Source: a virus. From it: 64,000 nucleotides of DNA. The position numbers were made by a program, and so were the translations under genes. Below are positions 1 through 10,094 of the stretch, piece by piece. Positions within the stretch are counted from its first letter, which is position 1, and every line of letters begins with the position of its first letter. The notes below the pieces were generated by a model. That model saw only the letters and a list, made by a program, of their open reading frames with translations. It did not search any database and was not told the origin of the DNA. The stretch spans positions 19,468-83,467 of the IMG/VR virus record IMGVR_UViG_3300025872_000046. One strand, 5' to 3'.

Positions 1-2148
1 AAGATAGATCCTGCGGCGGTCACGGCCTTCACTGATGCATTGAATAGCGCTCTTGGAGACGTGATAATAGCGTTCGGTTACACCACCGCAGCTGGAGCTG
101 CGGCGGTGGTCGCGATGGTGGGGGCTGCCCTTCTTGCAAGCACTGGCGTCGCTGCCCTCAACATGATCATGACGTTCTTTGAAGTCGGTCTCTTCACTAC
201 CATCAATGAGATGAAGAGTAAGATCAAGCCCGATGAGGTTGCAACTTTCACAAAGAGCGCCACGTCAGCCCTGGGTGATGTGATCAATCTGTTCGGCTAC
301 GCAACGCTAGCCGGATTAGCTTCGGTGGGTGCTCTCCTCGGAGCTTGGACCTTGTCAGAGGCTGGCGTTAGCGCTATGAAAAACATAGGCAAGTTCTTCC
401 AAGAAGGACTAACTCCGCTGTTCAAGATGGACGGGGCACAAATCTCGTCTGCGGGTGAAATCATGGCAGGAGTTTCTTCCACTCTCAGACAGATCATCGA
501 TTCGATGGTGCTGTTGACAACTGCGGGAGAAATCCTCATTGCCAATGACATCGCAGGTTTGTTCGGTCTCGTCGATTCACCAATGCAGGTTGGATTCAGG
601 GCGATAGGAGGATTTCTCAAGAGCATCGAAAAAGACCTTGTCCCTTCATTGAAGGGAATAGCTGGCGTGAATGTTCCCACCGGTGTCGATCAGGTGGTCG
701 GTCTCATTGCCAACCTAATGTCAGGCATGGCACCTGCACTTGAGATGTTCATGAAAGTGCATGACAGTGCTGGCGGCTGGTTCACAAGCTCTGCTACGAA
801 GGCAGAGAACACTAAGAAGATGATAGACTCACTTGGAACGTTCATACAAACGATTAGCAAGTCAGCATCAAGCACATTCGCGATAATCATAGTGGCCGCA
901 AATTCTCTTACCGTCGATGAGGGCCTTCAAAAGAGATTCGAGATGGTCGCGAAGGCCGTCGATATGACGACGAAGTTGATCTCTTCATTCACTGGGATCC
1001 TGTCCGCTCTCCCTAAAATAGAAAAAGGCAAGGCTGACACCGCTGCGAGTGTCGCGAGGGCTTTCATTGATGCTCTCAACGCAATGAGGAGCGTCATCTT
1101 TGGACCGAACGGAATGATCAAGTCGATCACCAGTGAGATACCTCGAGTCATTGACATGATGAGGGGCGCAGCAGAAAAGCTTCCGAAGGATCCCAAGGAG
1201 CTAGCAAAACTCTCCAAGAGAGTGGAAGTGATCGGAAAGATCGTGGAAGCAATCGCTACGATGGGATCAACGCTCTCTGAACTCTCTGGAGCAATACCGC
1301 AATATGACGTAGTTGTCGGAAGCGGTAAGGATGCTAAAGTCATAAAGCGACAGATGACAAACATAAAGGGATACTTCGCGACAATCACAGAAGCCATCGG
1401 TCCACAGCTCCAGGTTCTCGCCAACAAGTTCATGGCCGTGCAGTTCACGATGGATCTCAAGAGCATGAGAGAGCAAGCGAAGAAGATCTACATCGTCATG
1501 AACACTTTCAAAGATCTAAGCCAATTTGTGTCTGGCATGCAGTTGAAGGACGTTACAACTAACGCAAAGAAGGACGTCCCAAGGAAGGAAACAATCGAAG
1601 AGGCAGTCACAAGAATATCGAACGCTGGCATGTGGGTTCTATCGGGAATGAGAGACATGTCAAACTGGATAAATCGCGGCGGAGGCGCAGAACAATTTGC
1701 AATTGACTCTTCCAACGTGCAAGCGGCACTAGCTGGAGTACCAGAAGCGTATGAAAAGATGACTACAACCTTTGACAAGATCAAGCCTGCATCGCAAGCT
1801 ATTGGGAGTTTCACAAAAGCAGCACAAGCTGAGATTGTCGAGCAGGTGAGAGACGCTGTTGTGAGTATGAATGAGCTTGACGAGATTCTAAAAGATCTTC
1901 ACATCGGTCCAATTGATGCAACAATCGACAGACTGGCGAAGAACATGGAAATCTCCAAGGAGAGCATCAGCATTAATCACAAGCCCATCAACATCAACCT
2001 GCAGATGCACGTCTCCTTCAAGGCTGAAGAGTTTACAAAGGACGTGTTCAAGGTCGCTGGTAAGCTGACTAAGGAAGGAAATTTCAACCTCAGCACATTC
2101 GCGAAGAAGCAATATGAAGAGGCAGAGAAGTCGAGGAGCGGAAGATGA
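1..2148 (+). CDS. Tail tape-measure protein (5' end outside window)
   Basis: The frame is open from base 1, so the gene starts upstream; 715 residues are visible. The visible N-terminus carries two tandem copies of a unit of about 73 residues. Each begins K-I-(D/K)-P, contains SALGDVI and an FGY, then an Ala/Gly-rich hydrophobic stretch and a FF-x-x-GL end; the copies start at bases 1 and 220. The rest is largely helical and Ala/Lys/Met-rich with hydrophobic patches. This composition, the internal repeats and the position directly upstream of baseplate genes fit a tail-length tape measure. The TTG at 40 is not a credible start, because the first repeat extends upstream of it. Product identity is inferred from context and composition, not from a diagnostic motif. 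Confidence 0.72.
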   Translation, partial: KIDPAAVTAFTDALNSALGDVIIAFGYTTAAGAAAVVAMVGAALLASTGVAALNMIMTFFEVGLFTTINEMKSKIKPDEVATFTKSATSALGDVINLFGYATLAGLASVGALLGAWTLSEAGVSAMKNIGKFFQEGLTPLFKMDGAQISSAGEIMAGVSSTLRQIIDSMVLLTTAGEILIANDIAGLFGLVDSPMQVGFRAIGGFLKSIEKDLVPSLKGIAGVNVPTGVDQVVGLIANLMSGMAPALEMFMKVHDSAGGWFTSSATKAENTKKMIDSLGTFIQTISKSASSTFAIIIVAANSLTVDEGLQKRFEMVAKAVDMTTKLISSFTGILSALPKIEKGKADTAASVARAFIDALNAMRSVIFGPNGMIKSITSEIPRVIDMMRGAAEKLPKDPKELAKLSKRVEVIGKIVEAIATMGSTLSELSGAIPQYDVVVGSGKDAKVIKRQMTNIKGYFATITEAIGPQLQVLANKFMAVQFTMDLKSMREQAKKIYIVMNTFKDLSQFVSGMQLKDVTTNAKKDVPRKETIEEAVTRISNAGMWVLSGMRDMSNWINRGGGAEQFAIDSSNVQAALAGVPEAYEKMTTTFDKIKPASQAIGSFTKAAQAEIVEQVRDAVVSMNELDEILKDLHIGPIDATIDRLAKNMEISKESISINHKPININLQMHVSFKAEEFTKDVFKVAGKLTKEGNFNLSTFAKKQYEEAEKSRSGR

Positions 2149-2372
2149 AGTACGACGAGAAGATTCGCAAAGAGCTTGCGAATGATAAGTTCTTCAAGGC
2201 CATCTACGATTCGATAAAGCCTGAAGAGCGTAAAGAGGTTGATGGAGCTGTCGACGAACTCATCAAGCTCGCTTCGTATGCACTGTCAAGCTTTCAAATG
2301 AAAGCCTCTGAATCTGACATCACTATGGAACAGATAGAATCAGCGATCAAGGATCGCACTGGGAGGAAGTGA
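2145..2372 (+). CDS. Small hypothetical protein between tape measure and tail protein
   Basis: It encodes 75 residues, charged and helical, with no recognised domain. The ATG overlaps the stop of the tape-measure gene (ATGA) and its own stop overlaps the start of the next gene, so it is translationally coupled in the tail operon. It may be a tail assembly factor, but that rests on position alone. Confidence 0.7.
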   Translation: MKYDEKIRKELANDKFFKAIYDSIKPEERKEVDGAVDELIKLASYALSSFQMKASESDITMEQIESAIKDRTGRK

Positions 2373-5300
2373 TGTCTAGCAAAGTCGATTCTAGCGATTA
2401 CATCGTTGATGAGATCACAAAGGACATCAAGGCGACTTCCAAAAAGACTCTCGCCGACTATCTCTCTTCGAGGACTCTTGGCGGAGCAGAGACATACGTC
2501 CAGCCCGGGCATGATGGCACTTACACCTACATGCCTCCGCGGCCCAACGAATTTAACATAGATTCGAGCACGGGTCCGACGGAGATTCACGCGTCAGCAG
2601 ACCATCACTCCCCCTCAGAGTCCACGCAACCAGCTTTTGCCGCTGACCTCACAGCGCACGCTGGAAATCCTACACTAGCCTCAGTCGTGAGTCTTGAGCC
2701 ATCTGCAAGAACAGGAATGTCTGCGGGTGCGACAGGTGGTCACCGTCTTCTGGAGACTGTTGCTGATGAAACGTCAGTGGCAAACTCAGAAATCTACAAC
2801 TCTGCTGACAGCGGCGTATTTTCGCAGAACTATAACTCACCAGAGAACGGAGCAGAGTACGGTCGCTCAGGAGAGAGTGGTTCACCCTACGACTCAGTGA
2901 AGACTGTCAGCGGCTTGGGAGACGGCTACACCGGATCGCCTGGAGTGCTCGGTCGAAATGGCGTCAATCTAAGATCAAGCGACACTGTTGCGAAACTTGG
3001 CGATTATCTCTCTAACCGCACTAGCAACGTCGTTCCTGAGCCGATTGTTGATGAATCGCAGGCTGACGGACTGTATCGGAGCAACACAACAAGAGCGAAC
3101 AACTACCCAATAGATCCGGGCAGCAATTATCCGGGCTCACCCATCGGAGCAGACGTCAAGCTGCAGGGTAAGTTTGCTGACGATGAAGCTCTGTCACGCG
3201 GTCGCTCGTATGAGCCTGGTCTTCGCAATACTGTCAAAGTTGTCCCATCTGCCGATCGATCAACGACTGTCGATGCTCCGAATGGAAATGATGTCCTAAA
3301 CTCAGAACCCATTGTCAAGCCCGCTGTCAGTAGCGTTCTCATGAGCAATCGCTTCAACTCTGATAATAAGTTCGCCAACATCGGTTACAAGAAGGCGATG
3401 CCGAGGGCACCGACGGGCAACACTCCGACTGACGGCGATGAGGACGTGTACACTGCGATGCGAAAGAAAGCCATCGCTGCGATGGAGTACGCTGCGTGGG
3501 GGGAGACGGGCGATAAGATAAACACTTCTCGTCTCGGTTTCGCATTCACTTCCTTGGCTCTCCCATTTGGTGCAATAGAAGAGAAGGAAGCGAAAATTGC
3601 GGATGTCGACAAGCTAAGAGTGGGAGCAGATAGAGCGAAGTACATTGCTCCGGGTGGAGGGCTCGTTGACCTCAACAACCCTGACACTGTCAGCATTGAT
3701 CCTCCCAATTTCGGTGGAGATGACACGGACATCGACAGGACAAGCGGATTGCAAGATTCATTTCTAGCCGCTGAGGTTGTTTACAACAACAGGTCATTCG
3801 GTCAGTTGAACAACTACCTCAGTCAATTCTCTGGCAGAGGGACTCTTGCGACAATACCACTCGCTCTTTTAGCCTATGCTGCGATCTTCATCGGTACAGT
3901 TGTACTTTCTCTCATTATCTCAATAGTCGTCAACAGGCTGCCACGTCCCGATGCACAGATCTCAGAGCTTCCGCGAGGTTCTGAGAGGGGAGCAGACTTC
4001 GGTAAGTTCCTGTTTGACGCAGACTCTGGTAGCGGAATCCTCGACGTTCTTAGAGTTTTAGGAAGTCTCATAGCGAAAGTGATGGGTCTCATGCAACCCT
4101 ACGAGAGTCCTTTCGACTCGGTCGCTGCAGACTTCATCGCGTACTTCTTCTCAGCCCTAGAGGGAGCCCTGTCAATCATCGGCATCAACACTGACAGTTT
4201 CACCGCCGGAAACATTGGCGGAGCGCTCCTGTCATCTGCTGCAAATATCGCGATAAATTTCGGAACAGCGCCGAGTTTCTATCTCATTCTAGTAAGGGAG
4301 ATCGCCAGGGACTTCTACTATATTGGACAGAAGCTCGGTCCAAAAACTGAGTCGAGCATACTGGGAATCCTGCAGGGCCTCGGCGGAATGAAGCTGACAA
4401 GATTTGTTGATACCTGTGCAAGGTTGGGGATCGTAAACTCTTATGCGAAGAACATCGACCCAGCTATCCAACCTGATGACCCTATAAGCACAAATCTAAT
4501 GTACATAGCGGGAGGAGATTCCAGCTCTCCCGCAACTCTTAGAACGAGTGCTTACAAAGCGGGTCAGGCAAGAGTTTCTAGATCACGTGAAGTTAAGGGT
4601 AGCAAGCGATTGGCATGGGCACACTCTTCCATCGGTTACACAAGAGCTGAGCTTGTGACCGATCAGGTTCTAAGAGCCTATGCGAATTACCCGATCAATG
4701 TGGGAAGCCAGGTCACTGGAACGGGAGCTCTTCGAAAGCTGAAGGCGAGGAAGGTCTTCAGTAGCGTGGGTAGGATTAGCGCTGAGGAACGAGAGTATCA
4801 TGAAAAGCTCTTAGACGGCGAGTACATGCCCTTTTACTTTCACGACCTTCGCACCAACGAGATTCTTTCATTCCATGCATTCCTGTCATCCATATCCGAC
4901 AGCTTCAGCGCTAACTACAACTCGACAGAGGGCTTCGGGAGAATGGATCCCGTCCAGACGTATAAGAATACGACGCGTAGCATTAGCTTCACCTTCACGG
5001 TTGTGGCCACGTCGAAGGACGATCACGACAACATGTGGTATTCTGTGAATAAGCTAGTCAACATGGTCTACCCGCAGTGGAGTGAGGGTGAGCAAATCAG
5101 CGGACTTTCGGGTGGTAAGAACCAGACTTTCACGCAGCCCTTCAGCCAGACGATTGCAGCGTCGCCGATGCTGCGGGTGAGAATAGGAGATGTGATCCAC
5201 AGCAACTATTCAAGATTCGCTTTGAGCAGAATCTTTGGGTTGGACAAGGCTGACTCAAAATTGCAGGATGTGTCGCTGGAAGTTCCTACCGCAGCAGTTG

Positions 5301-6190
5301 ATGCTGACATCACGAGTTTTGAGAAGAGCACATCAGGCGACCTCAAGGGCGTTAGCGATGTTGCGAAGACCGGCGTCGCAGCTGAAGCGGGCAGCACGGT
5401 TATAGTCGCCTCCAATGATCTCAACACTCCGCTAGACGGAGGAGTTCTCAACAACATCATCTACACACTCGCTGGAACTATTTCACTGCTGGTTAGTCCA
5501 GTCAGCGTTCTAGTCGAAGAGAACAAATACACGCTCTACAAGTCTGCTACTGATGCTGCCTTCCGACAAAATGGCAAGAAAGGCCTTGTAAGAATCATCG
5601 AAGGTAAGGTGGTCGCTTACTCAGTGGCGGAAAGCAACGAAACTAAGACTCCGGGCTCTAACATCATAGTGCAGCTTGACATGCCGTTGAAATTAGGAAT
5701 ATTGCAAGAAGAGTATGCGTATATCTCTTGCACGAAAGATCAAATCACCATCAGCACTGACTCAGTAGATCCGTCTGCAGGTCTCCCTCCGGGTCTTGCT
5801 GCTTTGCTCGGTCTTTCTTCACCGCCTGACGATGCCACGCAAGTTCTTGTGCAAAAGTTTCTCGATCCTACTACGAACGCCGTGGTTAGATCGTTCGAGC
5901 AAGGCTCAGGCGGCCGGGGTCTCGCGGGATTTATCACGCAGCTCGGAATGGAATACGGTTCAACGGACATAACTTGGACGACAGATGCCGGATCCAGGGC
6001 TCCTAACATGGTCACTGTATCAGTCTCGTTCACGCCGGTTCACGACATTCCGATGGGTCTCGCCGCGGACGGAACCGCAAGAGCAGTCGCATACCCTGTC
6101 GGCGACCTAACACGAAGAATGCATTTCCCAGACAGGGTCCAAGCAGACTACAGCCTACAACAACTGCGCAAGGTCGCTGAAACTAAATGA
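2372..6190 (+). CDS. Large tail/baseplate structural protein with one membrane-like segment
   Basis: It is 1272 residues long. ATG at 2372 overlaps the upstream stop by one base; a GTG three bases earlier is also possible. The first ~330 residues are Ser/Asn/Asp/Gly-rich and look disordered. A strongly hydrophobic segment (ALLAYAAIFIGTVVLSLIIS) lies near residues 495-515, with more hydrophobic helices up to about residue 660. The C-terminal third is beta-rich and contains SISFTFTVVATSKDDHDNMW followed by a conserved-looking YPQW. That arrangement resembles tail proteins that act with LysM baseplate components, and a small LysM-like gene follows directly. Assignment as virion tail/baseplate protein comes from position and this resemblance. 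The membrane-like segment could insert in the host membrane during injection, which is speculation. Confidence 0.6.
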   Translation: MSSKVDSSDYIVDEITKDIKATSKKTLADYLSSRTLGGAETYVQPGHDGTYTYMPPRPNEFNIDSSTGPTEIHASADHHSPSESTQPAFAADLTAHAGNPTLASVVSLEPSARTGMSAGATGGHRLLETVADETSVANSEIYNSADSGVFSQNYNSPENGAEYGRSGESGSPYDSVKTVSGLGDGYTGSPGVLGRNGVNLRSSDTVAKLGDYLSNRTSNVVPEPIVDESQADGLYRSNTTRANNYPIDPGSNYPGSPIGADVKLQGKFADDEALSRGRSYEPGLRNTVKVVPSADRSTTVDAPNGNDVLNSEPIVKPAVSSVLMSNRFNSDNKFANIGYKKAMPRAPTGNTPTDGDEDVYTAMRKKAIAAMEYAAWGETGDKINTSRLGFAFTSLALPFGAIEEKEAKIADVDKLRVGADRAKYIAPGGGLVDLNNPDTVSIDPPNFGGDDTDIDRTSGLQDSFLAAEVVYNNRSFGQLNNYLSQFSGRGTLATIPLALLAYAAIFIGTVVLSLIISIVVNRLPRPDAQISELPRGSERGADFGKFLFDADSGSGILDVLRVLGSLIAKVMGLMQPYESPFDSVAADFIAYFFSALEGALSIIGINTDSFTAGNIGGALLSSAANIAINFGTAPSFYLILVREIARDFYYIGQKLGPKTESSILGILQGLGGMKLTRFVDTCARLGIVNSYAKNIDPAIQPDDPISTNLMYIAGGDSSSPATLRTSAYKAGQARVSRSREVKGSKRLAWAHSSIGYTRAELVTDQVLRAYANYPINVGSQVTGTGALRKLKARKVFSSVGRISAEEREYHEKLLDGEYMPFYFHDLRTNEILSFHAFLSSISDSFSANYNSTEGFGRMDPVQTYKNTTRSISFTFTVVATSKDDHDNMWYSVNKLVNMVYPQWSEGEQISGLSGGKNQTFTQPFSQTIAASPMLRVRIGDVIHSNYSRFALSRIFGLDKADSKLQDVSLEVPTAAVDADITSFEKSTSGDLKGVSDVAKTGVAAEAGSTVIVASNDLNTPLDGGVLNNIIYTLAGTISLLVSPVSVLVEENKYTLYKSATDAAFRQNGKKGLVRIIEGKVVAYSVAESNETKTPGSNIIVQLDMPLKLGILQEEYAYISCTKDQITISTDSVDPSAGLPPGLAALLGLSSPPDDATQVLVQKFLDPTTNAVVRSFEQGSGGRGLAGFITQLGMEYGSTDITWTTDAGSRAPNMVTVSVSFTPVHDIPMGLAADGTARAVAYPVGDLTRRMHFPDRVQADYSLQQLRKVAETK

Positions 6191-6471
6191 GAAGATACAC
6201 GAGCTCAACTGTTTACAACCTCGGCAAGGCTCGCGGCGCTGCCAGATCACCTGGCGCGGTGTACGACGCAGTCCGCCTCGGCATCGTCCCAGCGTCCGTG
6301 AGAGTCACGCAGGAAGGCGAGAGAATTGACACTATCGCTGGAGAGGAATATGGCGACTCGACTCTCTGGTGGATCATCGCAGCCGCATCAGGCATAGGCT
6401 GGGGTCTGCAAATGCCGCCTGGGACTCGGCTGCTTGTACCAAATTTAGAGCAAGTGAGTAGGGTGATCTGA
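6187..6471 (+). CDS. LysM-like baseplate protein (T4 gp53-like)
   Basis: It encodes 94 residues, with ATG overlapping the preceding stop (ATGA). The middle has the LysM-type pattern seen in gp53 and XkdP-type baseplate proteins: ...GERIDTIAGEEYGDSTLWWI... followed by PPGTRLLVP. In T4, gp53 is a baseplate wedge component. Here it sits between a large tail protein and the hub protein, as expected. The LysM fold is inferred from this pattern; a role in peptidoglycan binding is possible but unproven. Confidence 0.72.
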   Translation: MRRYTSSTVYNLGKARGAARSPGAVYDAVRLGIVPASVRVTQEGERIDTIAGEEYGDSTLWWIIAAASGIGWGLQMPPGTRLLVPNLEQVSRVI

Positions 6472-9400
6472 TGGCTTTCACTACAAGACGTGATGTCTAT
6501 CTCGACGCAGTTGCAAAGTTGAAACCCTATCTGAACTCAACAAGCAAAGAAGATTTTGTAGCCGCGATTCTCACGGGACAAGATCTCATTGCGGCTAACA
6601 CTTCAACGGACATCGAATATAATCAAAGGACTGAATTTTTACAACGACTGCTCGGTCCGATAGTCGACGTTATCAACGGAGGCTATTATACTACCGAAAT
6701 ATTGGAACGTCTTGAAGAGGCGCTCAAGGGAACTGCGGACGGAGGCAAAAATCAAAGCGCTCAAAGAATCGCTGAGTTTATTCGTTTTACTCTCTCTACG
6801 AATGTAAACTCGCTTTACTCATCATCTGCTGAGGGCACGGTGGCCTTGGGGGCGCAACGTTTCCCTGAGTGCTTTAAAGCTAAAATCATAAACAGTGCTG
6901 GGGATTTGGCGCTTGCTCCTGAAATTGTTCTGGAATCCATAGCTACCCCGCAGGCTGGGTTTTGGGTCCCTATCGGTAACCCTTCACCCTCGAAGACGTC
7001 GACGCATGTCTCTGTGATCGAGGTTCTCAACTCGAATCTTGGGACTTCTGTGAGGGACACAACTGGTTTGAGCATCTTTGCCAGCCTCATTCCTACGCAT
7101 GTGATCTCAAGGGCTGTGCCCTATGTCTCTTTGAGAATTCACGGTGCGCCGACAACAGCTCAAGGTGAAGACGGTCGGATCTCCGCAAAGAGCATGAATC
7201 TCCTTCGCTACTTGAAGGGTGAGGTGCCGTGGAACTCTTCCAATCCCTCTGATGGAATCTTGGGATTTGAAGGTGAGACGGTTGCGGATGAAACAGGCAT
7301 CTATCCAACTCCGGGTGGGATGGAGCTCTTCACAGCCCCCCAAACGATGGTGTCCGATGAGTTGTGGACCGCGGGGTTCTCAAAATCCAAGCCCATCGAT
7401 AGATTTAGACCCCTGATGACGCTCACTAGTCTGTCTATTGACGTGGCCAGCGCCGCGGCAGGATTCATGTCTTTCAAGACTGCGAAGGCTGAGATCGTTC
7501 TTCATGACAGGGGTCGTCTTGCAGAGGTGGCACCATTTGTCAAGGCGGGTCTCTACGGCAGCACAGAGATTGAGATAGAGTACGGGTGGTCGATAGATGC
7601 TTCTGCGGGAAGGAAGGCGAGCCCCGCCGACGCCACCGCGGCGGCCGTGAGGGGCGAAGAGATGAGTGTAGGAGATGCAATTTACGGTGCAAGGCTCAAA
7701 GACGATACTCTTGCACAATTTGTTGACTCACTAAGAGTGACTGAGAAGTACATCGTTGTGAACTCGACCTTCAATTTTGATGATACCGGACAGGTCAACA
7801 TTTCGCTCGATCTTTCGATGAAGGGGGCTGCCGATGCCAGAAGTCTCGATATTACTGCTTCCACTCCAAGCACTGCGAAGGAGAGACTCAGGGCGATAAT
7901 AGAAGATCTTAATAGCACGCTTACGGGAACTTCAGAACAGCTGAAGTCGGTCATTCCTGAGAATCTTCTCGGAGCTGTCGCGAGCGAAGACGCCGTCTAC
8001 GCCCTAGATGAAAAACAGCTAAAGGAAGTTGCAGCTGACGTTAAAAAGTTCCAGAAGTCACGTTCGTCAGAAGCAAGCCTCTCTAGCATTGCTGCTAAAA
8101 TGAACGCTGCGCTTGCTGCGAACGAGGAAGCAAAGACCGCCGCTGTCAGAGCGGTGGATCAGATGTTCTCTAACATGGTCGTAGGTGCATCCGCGACCTT
8201 TCCAAGCTGTGAAGAAGAACTCGCTAGGAACTTCGGCGGAGGCACCGGCGCCGGCGGCGTGGTGCTCAACGACGCCGGTAATCTATGGCATTACAAAACC
8301 GCCAAGGGTGCGCTAGAATACTCGGGACTAAAGCCTCTTTCATCCGATGCGTACGAGGGCGGCGCAGTTTCTCTTGGAGCCGCCCTAGTCACTCTGGCAG
8401 GCAACCCACTACAAGCCTCTGGCAAATTTGACGAGATTCAATTCATCTTCAACAAGTTCAACGATAGAGCTGGTTTCATGAGAAGTCTGTCAACAGCTGC
8501 ATTCCCACTCGACTACAACAAGCTAAAGGACAGCGTTACAAAGCTCTATAAAGAAAATGTTAGAGTCTCAATTTCTCAGTTAATATCGGTAATCGCCGAC
8601 CAACACGTCGGAGACATCGCGCACCCAGCATACGGGTTCAGTACAGCGTATGACAAAGACGGCAAGCTCATAGAGCAGAAGCAGGGTGAGCCCAGTATAA
8701 TAGATCAGGCTCTAAAGAATGCCGGAATCCTGGACTCGCAATTTCAAAAACCACAGCTTTCTGTGCAGTTCGAGTGTGTGCCGCACTGGCAAAGAAAGGA
8801 AGAGACAATACTTCGAGTTTACGTCCGCGATGAGTCCTGCAGCGCATACCAAGAATATGCTGAAGCCATTACGGCTGGTAGATCTGATGTGACGAGATTC
8901 GTAGACATGGGAAGTATCTCTCCCAAGCATCCTCTGTTCACAAGAGGTTTCGTGACTAACGATTTGAGTAGTGCCGTGATTCTCAAAACACGCACAGATG
9001 TCTTCACAAAAATGCAATCCGAAGGAGTTCTCACCGCGGTGGCGACGACATCTGCAGCTCCTGATACGAGTGAGTGGAAAATAGATCTGAACGCGTTATT
9101 TAGGGCAGGTGATCCTCGCAAGCTGAAGTCCTTCATGCAGCGGGGACTGCCAGTCATACGCTACGGAAGCTCTGCAGGACTAGTCACTAACATCTCAGTG
9201 AGCAGCATCTCCGATCCGAGAATGAACACCGTGTCCATGTTGAGGAATAACGAAACTTCGGGTCAGGCTGAGAGTTCTGCTCGTGAAAGGGGTCTTCCTC
9301 TGCTCGTGAACGGAACCGAGGTCAACGTAGACATGGTGGGCTGTCCTATATTGAACTTTGGGCAGTCTTTCTACATTGACTTCGGCACGAACACTTCGAT

Positions 9401-10064
9401 AGACAACATTTACGTCTGCACTGGCCTCTCACACAAGATCACTCCGGGAGAGTTCACGACCACAGGAAAGTTTACCTTGAACGTTGGAGCCTTCGGCATA
9501 TACTCTTCTGCGGCGAGAGAGTTTAAGGTTGCGGCCTCACTTGCCCAACTCCTCGGCCGCGGCCCAGCCCCGGTCTCCGGGTCAGCGACGTCTTCAACTG
9601 CGACAACTCCGAAACCGACACCGATTGAAAGCCTCATGGGCACGGTCTCGCTAGATGACTTGTACACGCAGATTGAAGTAGTGAAGACCATCAACAGAGC
9701 GATCAGCGGGTTGAGGTTCTGGATGAGCACTGACGGGCAACCGGCTTCTAGCCTCTCGAAGTATTTCAAGCTCAACCTTGTGGGAGACTCACACATCGAG
9801 GTCGTCACTCCTGTCTCGACCTCTCCGCAGGGCCTCGCTTCACTTACACCTGAGCAAGAAAAGTACAGGTGTTATGAAATTGCGATTCCAACCACAAAAT
9901 CTGTGAACATACAACAAAAGGGATACTTGTACGATTTTTCGCCAAGGGGCGCGCCTCCTATCAAGCGAAATGTTCTCTACGTGAACATGGACGGCTTTGA
10001 CGCAGTGATCTCTGGTAAGAAAGAGGAAGTCGCTTCCATGAAAAGAGAAAGAAAGAGCCAGTGA
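6471..10064 (+). CDS. Baseplate hub-like structural protein
   Basis: It has 1197 residues. ATG overlaps the gp53-like stop (TGATGG). A beta-rich section near residues 345-375 (GLYGSTEIEIEYGW) resembles the first beta domain of hub proteins of the gp27/gpD family. A second such section near 950-1010 holds CPILNFGQSFYIDFGT and the conserved-looking pattern of hub C-terminal domains. Between them is a long Ala/Glu-rich helical insert. The protein is about three times the length of T4 gp27, so it may combine hub and additional wedge-like functions. Order tape measure - tail protein - LysM protein - hub supports the call. No lysozyme domain or HxH spike motif was seen. Confidence 0.62.
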   Translation: MAFTTRRDVYLDAVAKLKPYLNSTSKEDFVAAILTGQDLIAANTSTDIEYNQRTEFLQRLLGPIVDVINGGYYTTEILERLEEALKGTADGGKNQSAQRIAEFIRFTLSTNVNSLYSSSAEGTVALGAQRFPECFKAKIINSAGDLALAPEIVLESIATPQAGFWVPIGNPSPSKTSTHVSVIEVLNSNLGTSVRDTTGLSIFASLIPTHVISRAVPYVSLRIHGAPTTAQGEDGRISAKSMNLLRYLKGEVPWNSSNPSDGILGFEGETVADETGIYPTPGGMELFTAPQTMVSDELWTAGFSKSKPIDRFRPLMTLTSLSIDVASAAAGFMSFKTAKAEIVLHDRGRLAEVAPFVKAGLYGSTEIEIEYGWSIDASAGRKASPADATAAAVRGEEMSVGDAIYGARLKDDTLAQFVDSLRVTEKYIVVNSTFNFDDTGQVNISLDLSMKGAADARSLDITASTPSTAKERLRAIIEDLNSTLTGTSEQLKSVIPENLLGAVASEDAVYALDEKQLKEVAADVKKFQKSRSSEASLSSIAAKMNAALAANEEAKTAAVRAVDQMFSNMVVGASATFPSCEEELARNFGGGTGAGGVVLNDAGNLWHYKTAKGALEYSGLKPLSSDAYEGGAVSLGAALVTLAGNPLQASGKFDEIQFIFNKFNDRAGFMRSLSTAAFPLDYNKLKDSVTKLYKENVRVSISQLISVIADQHVGDIAHPAYGFSTAYDKDGKLIEQKQGEPSIIDQALKNAGILDSQFQKPQLSVQFECVPHWQRKEETILRVYVRDESCSAYQEYAEAITAGRSDVTRFVDMGSISPKHPLFTRGFVTNDLSSAVILKTRTDVFTKMQSEGVLTAVATTSAAPDTSEWKIDLNALFRAGDPRKLKSFMQRGLPVIRYGSSAGLVTNISVSSISDPRMNTVSMLRNNETSGQAESSARERGLPLLVNGTEVNVDMVGCPILNFGQSFYIDFGTNTSIDNIYVCTGLSHKITPGEFTTTGKFTLNVGAFGIYSSAAREFKVAASLAQLLGRGPAPVSGSATSSTATTPKPTPIESLMGTVSLDDLYTQIEVVKTINRAISGLRFWMSTDGQPASSLSKYFKLNLVGDSHIEVVTPVSTSPQGLASLTPEQEKYRCYEIAIPTTKSVNIQQKGYLYDFSPRGAPPIKRNVLYVNMDGFDAVISGKKEEVASMKRERKSQ

Positions 10065-10080
10065 AAACATTTCGACTTGA

Positions 10081-10090
10081 GACTATAGTC
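10081..10090. repeat. Perfect 10-bp palindrome ahead of polymerase gene
   Basis: GACTATAGTC reads identically on both strands. It lies 5 bases upstream of the GTG start of the family-A polymerase gene and contains a TATAGT -10-like hexamer. It might be an operator or promoter element, or chance. Confidence 0.35.
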
Positions 10091-10094
10091 AAGC

